A program made the translations under genes and the position numbers. Below, piece after piece: positions 56,514 to 64,000 of a DNA stretch of 64,000 nt. Below the pieces are notes generated by a model. It was not told the origin of the DNA and did no database searches. It saw nothing but the letters and a program-made list of their open reading frames with translations. The stretch is from Pseudomonadota bacterium (GTDB lineage: Bacteria > Pseudomonadota > Alphaproteobacteria > Rhodobacterales > Rhodobacteraceae): assembly GCA_021779835.1 (NCBI GenBank), contig JAJXZX010000006.1, forward strand, positions 62,001 to 126,000. Direction: 5' to 3'. Numbering within the stretch: position 1 is the first letter of the stretch; each line of letters starts with the position of its first letter.

Positions 56514-57887
56514 ATGTCAAACTTCAAGAAAGTAATGGGCCTGGCCGCGCTTGCCGCGGCGACCGCGCTGCCTGCGCTGGCTGACACCGCACCGGCGGTC
56601 GCCAACAGCGGCGATACCGCCTGGATGATGACCTCTAGCGCGTTGGTCTTGTTCATGACGTTGCCCGGTCTGGCACTGTTCTATGGCGGCCTTGTGCGCA
56701 CCAAGAACATGCTGTCGGTGCTGATGCAATGTACGCTGATTACTGCGATGGTGATGGTGGTTTGGGTGCTCTACGGCTACTCGATGGCCTTCGGTCCCAG
56801 CCTGTCGCCCTACTGGGGGGGGCTCGATAAGGCCTTTCTCGCTGGCGTGAACCAGACCTCGCTGAGCGGCACGATCCCGGAATACGTCTTTGCCGTGTTC
56901 CAAATGACCTTTGCCGTCATCACCCCCGCGCTGATCATCGGTTCCTTCGCCGAGCGCATCAAGTTTTCCTCGCTTCTGGTGTTCATCCTGCTTTGGGTGA
57001 CCCTCGTTTATTTCCCGATTGCCCACATGGTTTGGGGCGTCACGACGCCAGCTGTTGACGCGGCAGGCAAGGCCATTCTCGATGCGGCTGGCAAAGCCAC
57101 GACCGTCGGTGGTGGTTTGTTCTTCAACATGGGTGCGATGGACTTTGCCGGCGGCACCGTGGTCCATATCAACGCTGGTATCGCTGCCTTCATCGGTGCG
57201 CTGGTGATCGGCCCGCGCGTCGGCTTTGGCAAGGATAACATGGCGCCCCACTCGATGACGCTGACCATGGTCGGCGCCTCGATCCTGTGGGTTGGCTGGT
57301 TCGGTTTCAACGCGGGCTCGGCGCTGACCTCGGGCGGGCTCGCGGGCCTCGCGATGATCAACACCTTCGTTGCCACCGCTGCTGCGATCCTCAGCTGGTC
57401 GGCGATCGAGGGCTTGACCCGCGGTAAGGCGTCCATGCTGGGTGCTGCTTCGGGTATGGTTGCTGGCTTGGTTGCTATCACCCCGGCCTGTGGCTTTGTC
57501 GGTCCGATGGGAGCCGTGATCCTGGGCTTTGTCGTCTCGCCGATCTGCTACTTCTTCGTCACCACGGTGAAGTCGAAGTTTGGTTATGACGACAGCCTCG
57601 ACGTGTTCGGCGTGCACTGCGTTGGCGGGATTACCGGCGCTTTGATGACCGGCATCCTTGCTTCGGACGCCTTCGGTGGTGTGGGCTATGCCGCGAATGC
57701 AGGCTCGATGGGCGCTCAGGAGATGGTGCAACTTGAGGCCGTCCTGACCACGATCGTCTGGTGTGGCGTAGTGTCGTTCATCCTCTACAAGGTGATTGAC
57801 ATGGTCATGGGCCTGCGCGTCTCGACCGAGGCGGAGCGGGAAGGTCTTGACCTGAGCTCGCACGGTGAAGCCGCGTACCACGGCTGA
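56514..57887 (+). CDS. amtB: Ammonium transporter AmtB
   Basis: 457 aa, cleavable N-terminus ending PALADTAPAV and 11 predicted spans. AWMMTSSALVLFMTLPGLALFYGGLVR, LIIGSFAERIKFSSLLVF, VVHINAGIAAFIGALVIGPR (first pore His) and VHCVGGITGALMTGIL (second pore His) are family blocks. Ammonium uptake in the inner membrane under control of GlnK. AAAGAGATAGGG before the ATG. Confidence 0.96.
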   Translation: MSNFKKVMGLAALAAATALPALADTAPAVANSGDTAWMMTSSALVLFMTLPGLALFYGGLVRTKNMLSVLMQCTLITAMVMVVWVLYGYSMAFGPSLSPYWGGLDKAFLAGVNQTSLSGTIPEYVFAVFQMTFAVITPALIIGSFAERIKFSSLLVFILLWVTLVYFPIAHMVWGVTTPAVDAAGKAILDAAGKATTVGGGLFFNMGAMDFAGGTVVHINAGIAAFIGALVIGPRVGFGKDNMAPHSMTLTMVGASILWVGWFGFNAGSALTSGGLAGLAMINTFVATAAAILSWSAIEGLTRGKASMLGAASGMVAGLVAITPACGFVGPMGAVILGFVVSPICYFFVTTVKSKFGYDDSLDVFGVHCVGGITGALMTGILASDAFGGVGYAANAGSMGAQEMVQLEAVLTTIVWCGVVSFILYKVIDMVMGLRVSTEAEREGLDLSSHGEAAYHG

Positions 57888-57907
57888 TTTGCGAAGCCGA
57901 AAAACGA

Positions 57908-57937
57908 AACCGGCGGGGAGCAATCCTCGCCGGTTTT
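57908..57937 (+). terminator. Intrinsic terminator after amtB
   Basis: 12-bp stem AACCGGCGGGGA (57908-57919) / TCCTCGCCGGTT (57924-57935) with one G-U pair and a GNRA tetraloop GCAA, then TTTT. 20 bp after the amtB stop. Confidence 0.85.
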
Positions 57938-58097
57938 CATTTGGAGGGGTGCTCAGGGGGGCGTTGCGTTAGGGGATCGGCATCTGGGGCTCGATGCGCG
58001 TTCGGCCTTGGCAGGAACCGCTTGGCCGCGTCGCCGTTGGTGTGTTCGTGCGCCGCCATTCAACGGCGCAAGACAACTTGGCAAGGTCTTCGCGACA

Positions 58098-59399
58098 CTA
58101 GCTTACCGCGTCCCTTGCTGCAGCGTGGTCCAGATCGCGACCGTAGATTGGCCGGGTCAGAATGAAGCCGATCGTGGCGAGCAAACTGGCCAAGGGCACG
58201 ATCGCCAGCGCGGTCGACAGCCCGAACGCGTCGGACAGCATTCCCGACACCACGGGGCCAGCGGCAAAACCGGTCAAGACCTGGATCAACGTGCCGATCG
58301 CGACGGTTGTCGAGCGCACGGCTGGCAATGCCACATCCATTGCCGAGGCGGAGACCGTGCCGATTGTTCCACCCAGAAAGATCGCCCCGAACACCAGCGT
58401 GCCATATTGCGCCGGGCCCGGGCTTAGGAAATTGAACGCAAAGCCCAGAACGACGAACGTCATGAAGGTCGTGAAGGACATGACACTGTATTTGGCGGTC
58501 TTGTTCTTACGGCTCATCCGGTCGGCGACCGCTCCCCACAGCATCGCTCCCACCGTGGTCGCTATCAGAATGATCGCGGTGCGCATGGCCGCCTTGTCGG
58601 TCGGGAGATTGTAAGACCGGTGCATGAAGCTTGGCAGCCAAGCCACCATGGTCGAGAACACGAAGTACTGGAAACCGTTGCAGAGAAACACTGTGATGGT
58701 CGAGGGCGTCTTGAGGATCTGGCGCAGGATTGGCCCGGCGCCGCCGAGCGGCTTGAAGCCTGTGGTTCGTTTGGGTGCCAGCTTGGGGGCCTTGTAGTCG
58801 CGCACAAAGAAGAACAGGACGGCCAGGATCAGGCCGGGAACGCCGACAATCCCGAAGGCGGAATGCCAACCCAAATGGCGCGTGATAACCCCGCCAAGTA
58901 TGACCCCACCGATCGCGCCTACCACCGCGCCCGCCTGTAGCGAAGCCAGAATGAACGCGCGCATCCGCGACGGGAACAACGTGGCCAATAGCGCGGTGCC
59001 AACAGCGCCATAGCCCGCCTCGCCGATGCCCACGATGCCGCGCAGCGATACCAGTTGGAAATAGTTCACGGCATAGCCACAGGCAATGGTTGCGAGGCTC
59101 CAGACGATGGCCATCAGGGCAATGCACTTCACCCGGCTCCATCGGTCGGCAAGGATGGCGACCGGCAGCGACATGATCGCCACTGTCAGCGAGACGACCG
59201 AAACCAGTGCGCCCAGTTGCGTGTCGCTGAGCACCCACTCGGTCTTGATGTCGGGCAGCATCGAAACGACGATTTGCCGGTCTACATAGTCAAATACGTT
59301 CAGCAGAAAAGTCAGCGCGAAGGCAATCCATGCTGCCGATTTCGCACCCTGATAGTCATGGTCTCTGCCTACGCGCGCGTCGGCACTCTGAATGCTCAT
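58098..59399 (-). CDS. MFS transporter (first of a tandem pair)
   Basis: 433 aa, 12 predicted spans. DRWSRVKCIALMAIVWSLAT is the conserved MFS loop 2-3 motif, and FDYVDRQIVVSMLPDIK the first-helix motif. FALTFLLNVFDYVDRQ and GAEAGYGAVGTALL match the second MFS gene at 59765, so they are paralogues. Substrate not identifiable; resembles drug/hexuronate-like family members. ATG 59399 has AGG directly before it and GGGAG 8 nt upstream. Confidence 0.88.
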   Translation of the reverse strand: MSIQSADARVGRDHDYQGAKSAAWIAFALTFLLNVFDYVDRQIVVSMLPDIKTEWVLSDTQLGALVSVVSLTVAIMSLPVAILADRWSRVKCIALMAIVWSLATIACGYAVNYFQLVSLRGIVGIGEAGYGAVGTALLATLFPSRMRAFILASLQAGAVVGAIGGVILGGVITRHLGWHSAFGIVGVPGLILAVLFFFVRDYKAPKLAPKRTTGFKPLGGAGPILRQILKTPSTITVFLCNGFQYFVFSTMVAWLPSFMHRSYNLPTDKAAMRTAIILIATTVGAMLWGAVADRMSRKNKTAKYSVMSFTTFMTFVVLGFAFNFLSPGPAQYGTLVFGAIFLGGTIGTVSASAMDVALPAVRSTTVAIGTLIQVLTGFAAGPVVSGMLSDAFGLSTALAIVPLASLLATIGFILTRPIYGRDLDHAAARDAVS

Positions 59400-59764
59400 C
59401 CTGTGGTCTCCCATCCACGTGCAGTCGTCTTTCATCAGCAGAGCCCGCGCCCTCTTCCCTCCACGCGGGATCAACCTGTCGATCTTGGTCTGCCGCCTCG
59501 GTCGCCCTTCCCGCTACGGCATCGACGCGGTCGGTGGTTCCGGTCATCCTTTCGCGCCAGAGCCACCGTGTGGAAGTTTTGGGTTTTGTCGAGGAAAAGG
59601 TCGCGGCCCGACCTAACGACGCCACGTAAGACCGCCAATCCTCGCCGCCACTTTGGTGTGGCGACCGTTGCGCATGACGCCAAGGGGCGCGATGTCAGCC
59701 ACGAAGCTGTGTCCGTCCGTCACCGAAATCGGCGGCAAAACCGGTGCGGCAATCTCAGTTCCAG
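59400..59764. other. Interval between the two MFS genes
   Basis: 365 bp without a convincing gene. Read on the minus strand it begins with 120 bp that could encode a 36-codon peptide (GTG start near 59719), but with no ribosome-binding site or recognised family. A hairpin CGCCAC (59646-59651) / GTGGCG (59658-59663) with a 6-nt loop is present. Must hold the promoter of the MFS gene at 58098. Confidence 0.4.
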
Positions 59765-61045
59765 TCATCCGATCCTCGTCAGATCGCGCAGGAAGATCGG
59801 CCGTATCGCGAGGACGGCAATCGCCGACAGCAGGCTGAAGACCGGCACAATCCCAAGGGCCGTGGCGAGGCCGAGATGGTCCGACAGGATGCCGGTGGCC
59901 GCTGGCCCGGCCGCCAGACCAAGCAAATTCTGGACCAAGGCGCCGACCGCGAGCGCTGTTGCGCGGATGCCTGGATGCACCACCTCGACCGTCAGCGCGC
60001 TGGTGGTTCCAAGTGTGCCGCCCATGAACAAACCGCCCAGCACGATCACGCTGTATTGAACCGGGCCGGGAGCCAGAAAGTTGAAGGCAACCGTGAAGGT
60101 CGCGAAGGTCAGGAAGGTTGTGGCAGCAAGGACATCGAATTTCCGGCCCGGCGCTTTACGGCTGATACTGTCGGCGATAAGCCCCATCAGAATCGCGCCG
60201 ATGCTGCTGGCAACCAGCACAAGGACCGTGCGCACCGAGGCCTTGTCGGTGGCAAGCCCATAGGACCGGTTCATGAAGCTGGGCAGCCAGGAAACCATGG
60301 CGGCGAGGACAAAAAGTTGCAGCGCATTGCCGACGTAAAGCAGGATCGCAGAGGGCGTCTGCGTCAGCGCCCGCCCCATCGCGACGAGACTTGTCAGAGG
60401 CGAACGGTGGGCCGCCGCCTTACGCAGCTCAACGGTCTTATAATCCGGCACCAGAAAATACAGCAGCGCCAGAACAAGACCGGGGGCGCCGACAATGCCA
60501 AAGGCCGAGTGCCAGTCGTAATTTTTTGCAATGTAGCCGCCAACCAGGACGCCGCCGATGGAGCCGAGCAGGGCCGCGGCATTGAAGGCGGACAGCAAGA
60601 ACGCCCGCATCTGGGCTGGAAAGAGCGTTGACAGAAGGGCAATACCAACCGGGCCGTAAGCTGCCTCGCCCACACCCACCAATCCGCGCATCGTCAGCAA
60701 CTGCGCGTAGCTGGTGGCATAGCCGCAGGCGATCGTTGCCACGCACCACAGCAAGGCCATCGCGGCAATGCATTTTACCCGGCTCCAGCGGTCGGCAAGG
60801 ATTGAAATCGGAATCGCCAACACCGCAACGGTTACCATCACGACAGAGATTATCATGCCAAGCTGGGTGTCACTGAGGTTCCAGTCGACCTTGATCGCCG
60901 GCAGCATCGAGGTGACGACCTGCCGGTCGACGAAATCGAAGATGTATAGCGCGAAAGTCAGGGCGAAGGTGGCCCAAGCCACCGACTTTCGGCCCAAGAA
61001 CCCCTGACGCATGTTGGCATGCGCTCCGTCGAGTTGAATTGTCAT
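59765..61045 (-). CDS. MFS transporter (second of a tandem pair)
   Basis: 426 aa, 12 predicted spans. FALTFALYIFDFVDRQVVTSMLPAIK and DRWSRVKCIAAMALLWCVATIACGYA closely parallel the first MFS gene, including VGEAAYGPVG. GAGG 7 nt before ATG 61045. The two genes look like an old tandem duplication; divergence suggests different substrates. Substrate unknown, though the nearby sulfatase genes make an organic sulfate or carbohydrate possible (inference). Confidence 0.88.
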   Translation of the reverse strand: MTIQLDGAHANMRQGFLGRKSVAWATFALTFALYIFDFVDRQVVTSMLPAIKVDWNLSDTQLGMIISVVMVTVAVLAIPISILADRWSRVKCIAAMALLWCVATIACGYATSYAQLLTMRGLVGVGEAAYGPVGIALLSTLFPAQMRAFLLSAFNAAALLGSIGGVLVGGYIAKNYDWHSAFGIVGAPGLVLALLYFLVPDYKTVELRKAAAHRSPLTSLVAMGRALTQTPSAILLYVGNALQLFVLAAMVSWLPSFMNRSYGLATDKASVRTVLVLVASSIGAILMGLIADSISRKAPGRKFDVLAATTFLTFATFTVAFNFLAPGPVQYSVIVLGGLFMGGTLGTTSALTVEVVHPGIRATALAVGALVQNLLGLAAGPAATGILSDHLGLATALGIVPVFSLLSAIAVLAIRPIFLRDLTRIG

Positions 61046-61403
61046 TCCGCGGCCTCCCCTGCCACCTGCTTTGCGGATTTGCCGGGCCGCCTCTTCGGTG
61101 CGGTCACAGGCTTGGCAACGGACGATCTGGCCCCGCTACGTTTTGATCCGGACGCCCTGGCGCCAGCAATCCTACGGTATCGGGACGGCTGGCGGTGTCT
61201 GTCAATTTGACGACAATTCACGCAGTTGGGCGGCTCTGTCCGGTTTGGGTCGCGCGGCGACGGGCGCGCATGTGCGGTTGTAGGGATGGGGGTTCTTCGT
61301 TAGAATCCGCACCGATAGAGCAGAGCGCGTCCCGTTCTGACTGACGGCCGCAAGCGCAACACCAGAGCTGCTGGTGCAAATGGACTTTTCTGCGGAGCAC
61401 CCG
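61046..61403. other. Divergent interval between MFS pair and glycosyltransferase
   Basis: 358 bp without a supportable gene. Contains the candidate minus-strand promoter above. GGAG at 61393-61396 is the ribosome-binding site for the glycosyltransferase start at 61404; the frame stays open upstream to 61374 (GTG) and 61380 (ATG), which are weaker alternatives. Confidence 0.45.
61176..61205 (-). promoter_or_regulatory. Candidate promoter of the second MFS gene
   Basis: On the minus strand TTGACA (61205-61200), 18-nt spacer, GATACC (61181-61176), 131 bp upstream of the MFS start. The -35 is perfect, the -10 moderate. Confidence 0.45.
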
Positions 61404-62297
61404 ATGACCCGAACAAAACGGCCCCTCGGTATCGTGACGATGGTCTATCGGGACTATTTCTTTCTGGAGCGCTGGTACAAATACTATGCGGCGCAGGTTC
61501 CGCCCGAGGATCTGTTCGTCTTCAGCCACGGCAACGATCCAGAGCATCACCGGATTGCCCCGGGCGCCAACATTATAAACGTTCCGCGCAGCGAGACGAT
61601 GTTCAAGTTCGATCTGCGGCGCTGGCGGATGATGAGCCAGTTTGCTAGCGGGATGCTTGAATTCTACGACTGGATGATCGTAGCCGATGTGGACGAGATC
61701 ATGGTCGTCGATCCGGTCGCCGCGCCGGATATCGTGTCTTACATCGATGCGACTTACGCCGGCAAACCTGACGGCCCGAAGAATATTGCCCCCTTCGCGC
61801 TGGAACTGATGCACGTCCCGTCAGAGGAGCCGCTGCCACTGGCGCCGGACGCGACCATTCTGTCGCGCCGACGGATATTCAGGCCGAGCCGGGTCTATAG
61901 CAAGCCCTGCCTGATTGGCGCGCCAGCGATTTTCGGGCCCGGCGGGCACCGCAACAATCTGGGGCCGCGCCATCTGTCGCCAGATCTCTACCTTTTGCAC
62001 CTGCGGTTTTGCGATGTCGATTTGATGAAGTCGAATGCCAAATTGCGCAAAGAGATCGTCGACCAGTCACGGGTCGCGGGGCAGGAGGACTCTGCGCCGC
62101 ATCCGTGGGAAAGCCTGATGGAAAATTATCTGGACGGCGTAGGCAACTATGAATTGGGCGGTGAAGATGTGGTGCTGAAAAAGTTCCGGCGCGCGATGCT
62201 GCGGCAGACCGAAAAGCACCCCGGCCAATTCATTTGGGGGCCGGCGAAAAACGCGACCCTCTACCGCATTCCAGAGCGCTTCGCAGGTGTGTTTTGA
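61404..62297 (+). CDS. Glycosyltransferase family 2-like (PF13704 type)
   Basis: 297 aa, cytoplasmic. GIVTMVYRDYFFLERWYKYY opening and a DxD metal site in WMIVADVDEIMVV; HLRFCDVDLM and a C-terminal KKFRRAML complete the fold. It resembles small single-domain transferases such as those that add sugars to cell-surface glycans. ATG 61404 (MTRTKRPLG) has GGAG 8 nt upstream. The stop overlaps the radical SAM gene as TTGA, so the two proteins are made together. Confidence 0.8.
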   Translation: MTRTKRPLGIVTMVYRDYFFLERWYKYYAAQVPPEDLFVFSHGNDPEHHRIAPGANIINVPRSETMFKFDLRRWRMMSQFASGMLEFYDWMIVADVDEIMVVDPVAAPDIVSYIDATYAGKPDGPKNIAPFALELMHVPSEEPLPLAPDATILSRRRIFRPSRVYSKPCLIGAPAIFGPGGHRNNLGPRHLSPDLYLLHLRFCDVDLMKSNAKLRKEIVDQSRVAGQEDSAPHPWESLMENYLDGVGNYELGGEDVVLKKFRRAMLRQTEKHPGQFIWGPAKNATLYRIPERFAGVF

Positions 62298-63481
62298 CCG
62301 CCCAACCCCCCAACCTGCCCCGCCCGTTTTCCGCGATGACCAAGCCGATGGGGCCACGCTGCAACATTGATTGCAGCTATTGCTACTATCTTGAAAAGGA
62401 AGAGCTTTACCCCGAAGAGAGCAAATTCCGCATGTCGGCTGCGGTGCTTGAAACCTACACGCGGGAGCTTATCAGCGCTGGTCTGGCGGCGGGTCAGCGG
62501 GAAATATCCTTTGCCTGGCACGGGGGCGAGCCGACGCTGGTGGGGCTAGGTTTCTTCGAGCGGGCGGTCGAGCTGCAGCGCCAATACGCGCCGCCGGGCA
62601 CCACAATCGTCAATACGCTTCAGACCAACGGCATGCTGGTTGATGACACATGGGCGGAATTTTTTGCGCGGGAAAGGTTCCTGATCGGGCTTAGCGTTGA
62701 TGGGCCAAAACATCTTCACGACAGATTTCGGCGCGACCGCGCGGGGCGGCCAACCTACGACGCTGTGATGCGTGGGCTTGACGCCCTTCGCCGCCATTCG
62801 GTGGAATTCAACGTGTTGACCGCGATCCACCACGGCAATGTCAGCCGCGGAAAGGACCTTTACCGTTTCCTGCGCGAGCTTGGCACGAACTATATCCAAT
62901 TCATCCCGGTGGTGGAGCGGAAGCTGGCCACGGGCAGCTTGTCAGGCCCGCCCGAGGCTGGGCAGGCCTCCGATGCGCAGGTTGCGGACTGGAGCGTCAG
63001 CCCAAGGGCCTATGGCAAGTTTTTGTGTGATGTCTTCGACATCTGGTATCGGCAGGATGTAGGCCGCATCTCTGTGCAATTCTTCGAGAACCAGTTGTTT
63101 CTGTGGAGCGGCCTTCCCGCGTCGCTGTGCGTCTTTGCCGAAACCTGTGGGGCCGGGCTGGCGGTGGAGCATAACGGGGATGTCTATGCCTGCGACCACT
63201 ACGTCTATCCGGAATACCTGCTGGGAAATCTGATGGAGACCCCGCTAAGCTCTCTCGCATGGTCCAGCCGCATGGAAACCTTTGGCAACGACAAGCGGGA
63301 CAAACTGACGGCGCAATGCCAGCGCTGCAAATTCAGATTTGCGTGCCACGGGGGATGCCCGAAGCATCGCATCCTTAAGTCGGAAGACGGCGAACCAGGG
63401 CACAATTACTTTTGCGTCTCTTACACCATGTTCTTCCGGCACGCGTCAGAGCGGCTGAAGGAGCTTATTCTAAGGCGATGA
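62294..63481 (+). CDS. Anaerobic sulfatase-maturating enzyme (radical SAM, SPASM domain)
   Basis: 395 aa. Radical SAM motif C23-x3-C27-x2-C30 in GPRCNIDCSYCYYLEKE; HGGEPTLVGLGFFE; SPASM auxiliary cluster cysteines around CQRCKFRFACHGGCPKHR. Converts an active-site Cys or Ser of a sulfatase to formylglycine without oxygen. Start TTG 62294 in the TTGA overlap with the glycosyltransferase; alternative ATG at the MTKPMG position. The sulfatase it would serve lies just downstream on the other strand, overlapping by 17 bp. Confidence 0.9.
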   Translation: MTAQPPNLPRPFSAMTKPMGPRCNIDCSYCYYLEKEELYPEESKFRMSAAVLETYTRELISAGLAAGQREISFAWHGGEPTLVGLGFFERAVELQRQYAPPGTTIVNTLQTNGMLVDDTWAEFFARERFLIGLSVDGPKHLHDRFRRDRAGRPTYDAVMRGLDALRRHSVEFNVLTAIHHGNVSRGKDLYRFLRELGTNYIQFIPVVERKLATGSLSGPPEAGQASDAQVADWSVSPRAYGKFLCDVFDIWYRQDVGRISVQFFENQLFLWSGLPASLCVFAETCGAGLAVEHNGDVYACDHYVYPEYLLGNLMETPLSSLAWSSRMETFGNDKRDKLTAQCQRCKFRFACHGGCPKHRILKSEDGEPGHNYFCVSYTMFFRHASERLKELILRR

Positions 63482-64000
63482 CGGACTCGGCGCCCGTCTT
63501 GGTCAAATCCATGCCGCTTTCACGAGCGCTTTCGACAAGCGCCGCGTAGAGTGCGGGGAACTCTGGTTGAGAGGGGCCCAAGTCGTGCAGTTGCCAGTAA
63601 TCGGTTCTGAGATCGAAAAGCTGGAAACTGCCATCGCCATAGCGGATCAGCCGGAAGTGTCCGGCACGAATGGAGATGACGTTCTCGGTCAGCGTAGGCA
63701 CAACCCTTGACGGATCGCTGCCCCCCTCGACCAGAGGCCGCACGGATTTGCCGAAGCAATGGGTCAGCGGCGGGACCTCGGCGTAGTCCAGAATTGTGGG
63801 GCCGACGTCGATCAGCGCAATCGGATCAAAGACCTCGCGCGGCGTGGGACTGGCGGGGTCGTGAACGATGAACGGCACACCGGCGACCTGCTCCCACGGC
63901 GTGGTCTTTTTGTAACGGTTGAGGTTGCCAAGCTGAAATCCGTGGTCGGCGATGATGATGACGATGGTGTTGTCGGCGTGCTTTGACGCCTTGAGCGCGT
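63465..64000 (-). CDS. Sulfatase (partial, N-terminus outside window)
   Basis: The last 178 residues of an alkaline-phosphatase-fold sulfatase: VIIIADHGFQLGNLNRYKKTTPWEQV carries the conserved D-H of the metal site, then a beta-strand domain ending ELQLFDLRTDYWQLHDL-like stretch. The catalytic Cys/Ser site is upstream of the window. Convergent with and overlapping the maturase by 17 bp, which supports a maturase-substrate pair. Likely acts on a sulfated carbohydrate or organic sulfate ester. Confidence 0.88.
   Translation of the reverse strand, partial: ALKASKHADNTIVIIIADHGFQLGNLNRYKKTTPWEQVAGVPFIVHDPASPTPREVFDPIALIDVGPTILDYAEVPPLTHCFGKSVRPLVEGGSDPSRVVPTLTENVISIRAGHFRLIRYGDGSFQLFDLRTDYWQLHDLGPSQPEFPALYAALVESARESGMDLTKTGAESVIALE

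Overview
The window looks like chromosomal DNA of a marine-type alphaproteobacterium of the order Rhodobacterales (Roseobacter/Rhodobacter group). Reasons: high GC, strong GC3 bias that produces long antisense shadow ORFs, the order enoyl-CoA hydratase - rpsT - dnaA - dnaN - recF - gyrB with ubiB/ubiE/mutM alongside, a fused exosortase-EpsI protein, and candidate CtrA and GANTC sites. The genus cannot be fixed from this sequence. I recognised no rRNA, tRNA, CRISPR array, insertion sequence or prophage.

Region 1 (1-14.5 kb) is housekeeping. ubiB (cut by the window edge) and ubiE face left; mutM, an enoyl-CoA hydratase, rpsT, dnaA, dnaN, recF, a VOC protein, a 58-aa charged protein, a LysE exporter, gyrB, leuC and leuD face right. 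The 620-bp rpsT-dnaA interval has no gene but holds several inverted repeats and four GANTC sites. leuC and leuD are separated by a 100-bp spacer that can fold into a very long hairpin.

Region 2 (14.7-33.5 kb) starts with an unknown membrane protein, a secreted endonuclease/exonuclease/phosphatase-family protein and a rhomboid protease. An exosortase/exopolysaccharide locus follows, organised as two divergent transcription units. The left arm (minus) runs sugar transferase, PrsT-like TPR lipoprotein, Wza-like export protein, beta-barrel outer membrane protein, exosortase-EpsI fusion. The right arm (plus) runs ExeA-like ATPase, chain-length determinant, CpsD-like ATPase, glycosyltransferase, then rfbC, rfbB, an acyltransferase, rfbD and rfbA. 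Together these would make dTDP-rhamnose, assemble and export an acylated polysaccharide, and sort C-terminally tagged proteins. The 482-bp divergent promoter region carries a perfect TTAA-N7-TTAA motif and a near match.

Region 3 (33.5-49.0 kb) is mixed metabolism and cell-envelope genes: 6-phosphogluconate dehydrogenase, a 2-hydroxyacid dehydrogenase, a phosphate acyltransferase whose start codon lies in a 13-bp tandem duplication, a lytic transglycosylase, smc (with a perfect DnaA box upstream), a GNAT enzyme, a HAD phosphatase, rsmD, a ferredoxin-reductase-like flavoprotein, a peroxiredoxin, pterin dehydratase, GST, a DUF482-type protein, a glycerophosphodiesterase and a RidA protein.

Region 4 (49-64 kb) carries a type I secretion ABC/HlyD pair with no visible substrate, an MlaA-MlaC pair, a class A penicillin-binding protein, glnK-amtB, two tandem related MFS transporters, and a glycosyltransferase translationally coupled to an anaerobic-type sulfatase-maturating radical SAM enzyme. 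That last pair converges on a sulfatase cut by the right edge.
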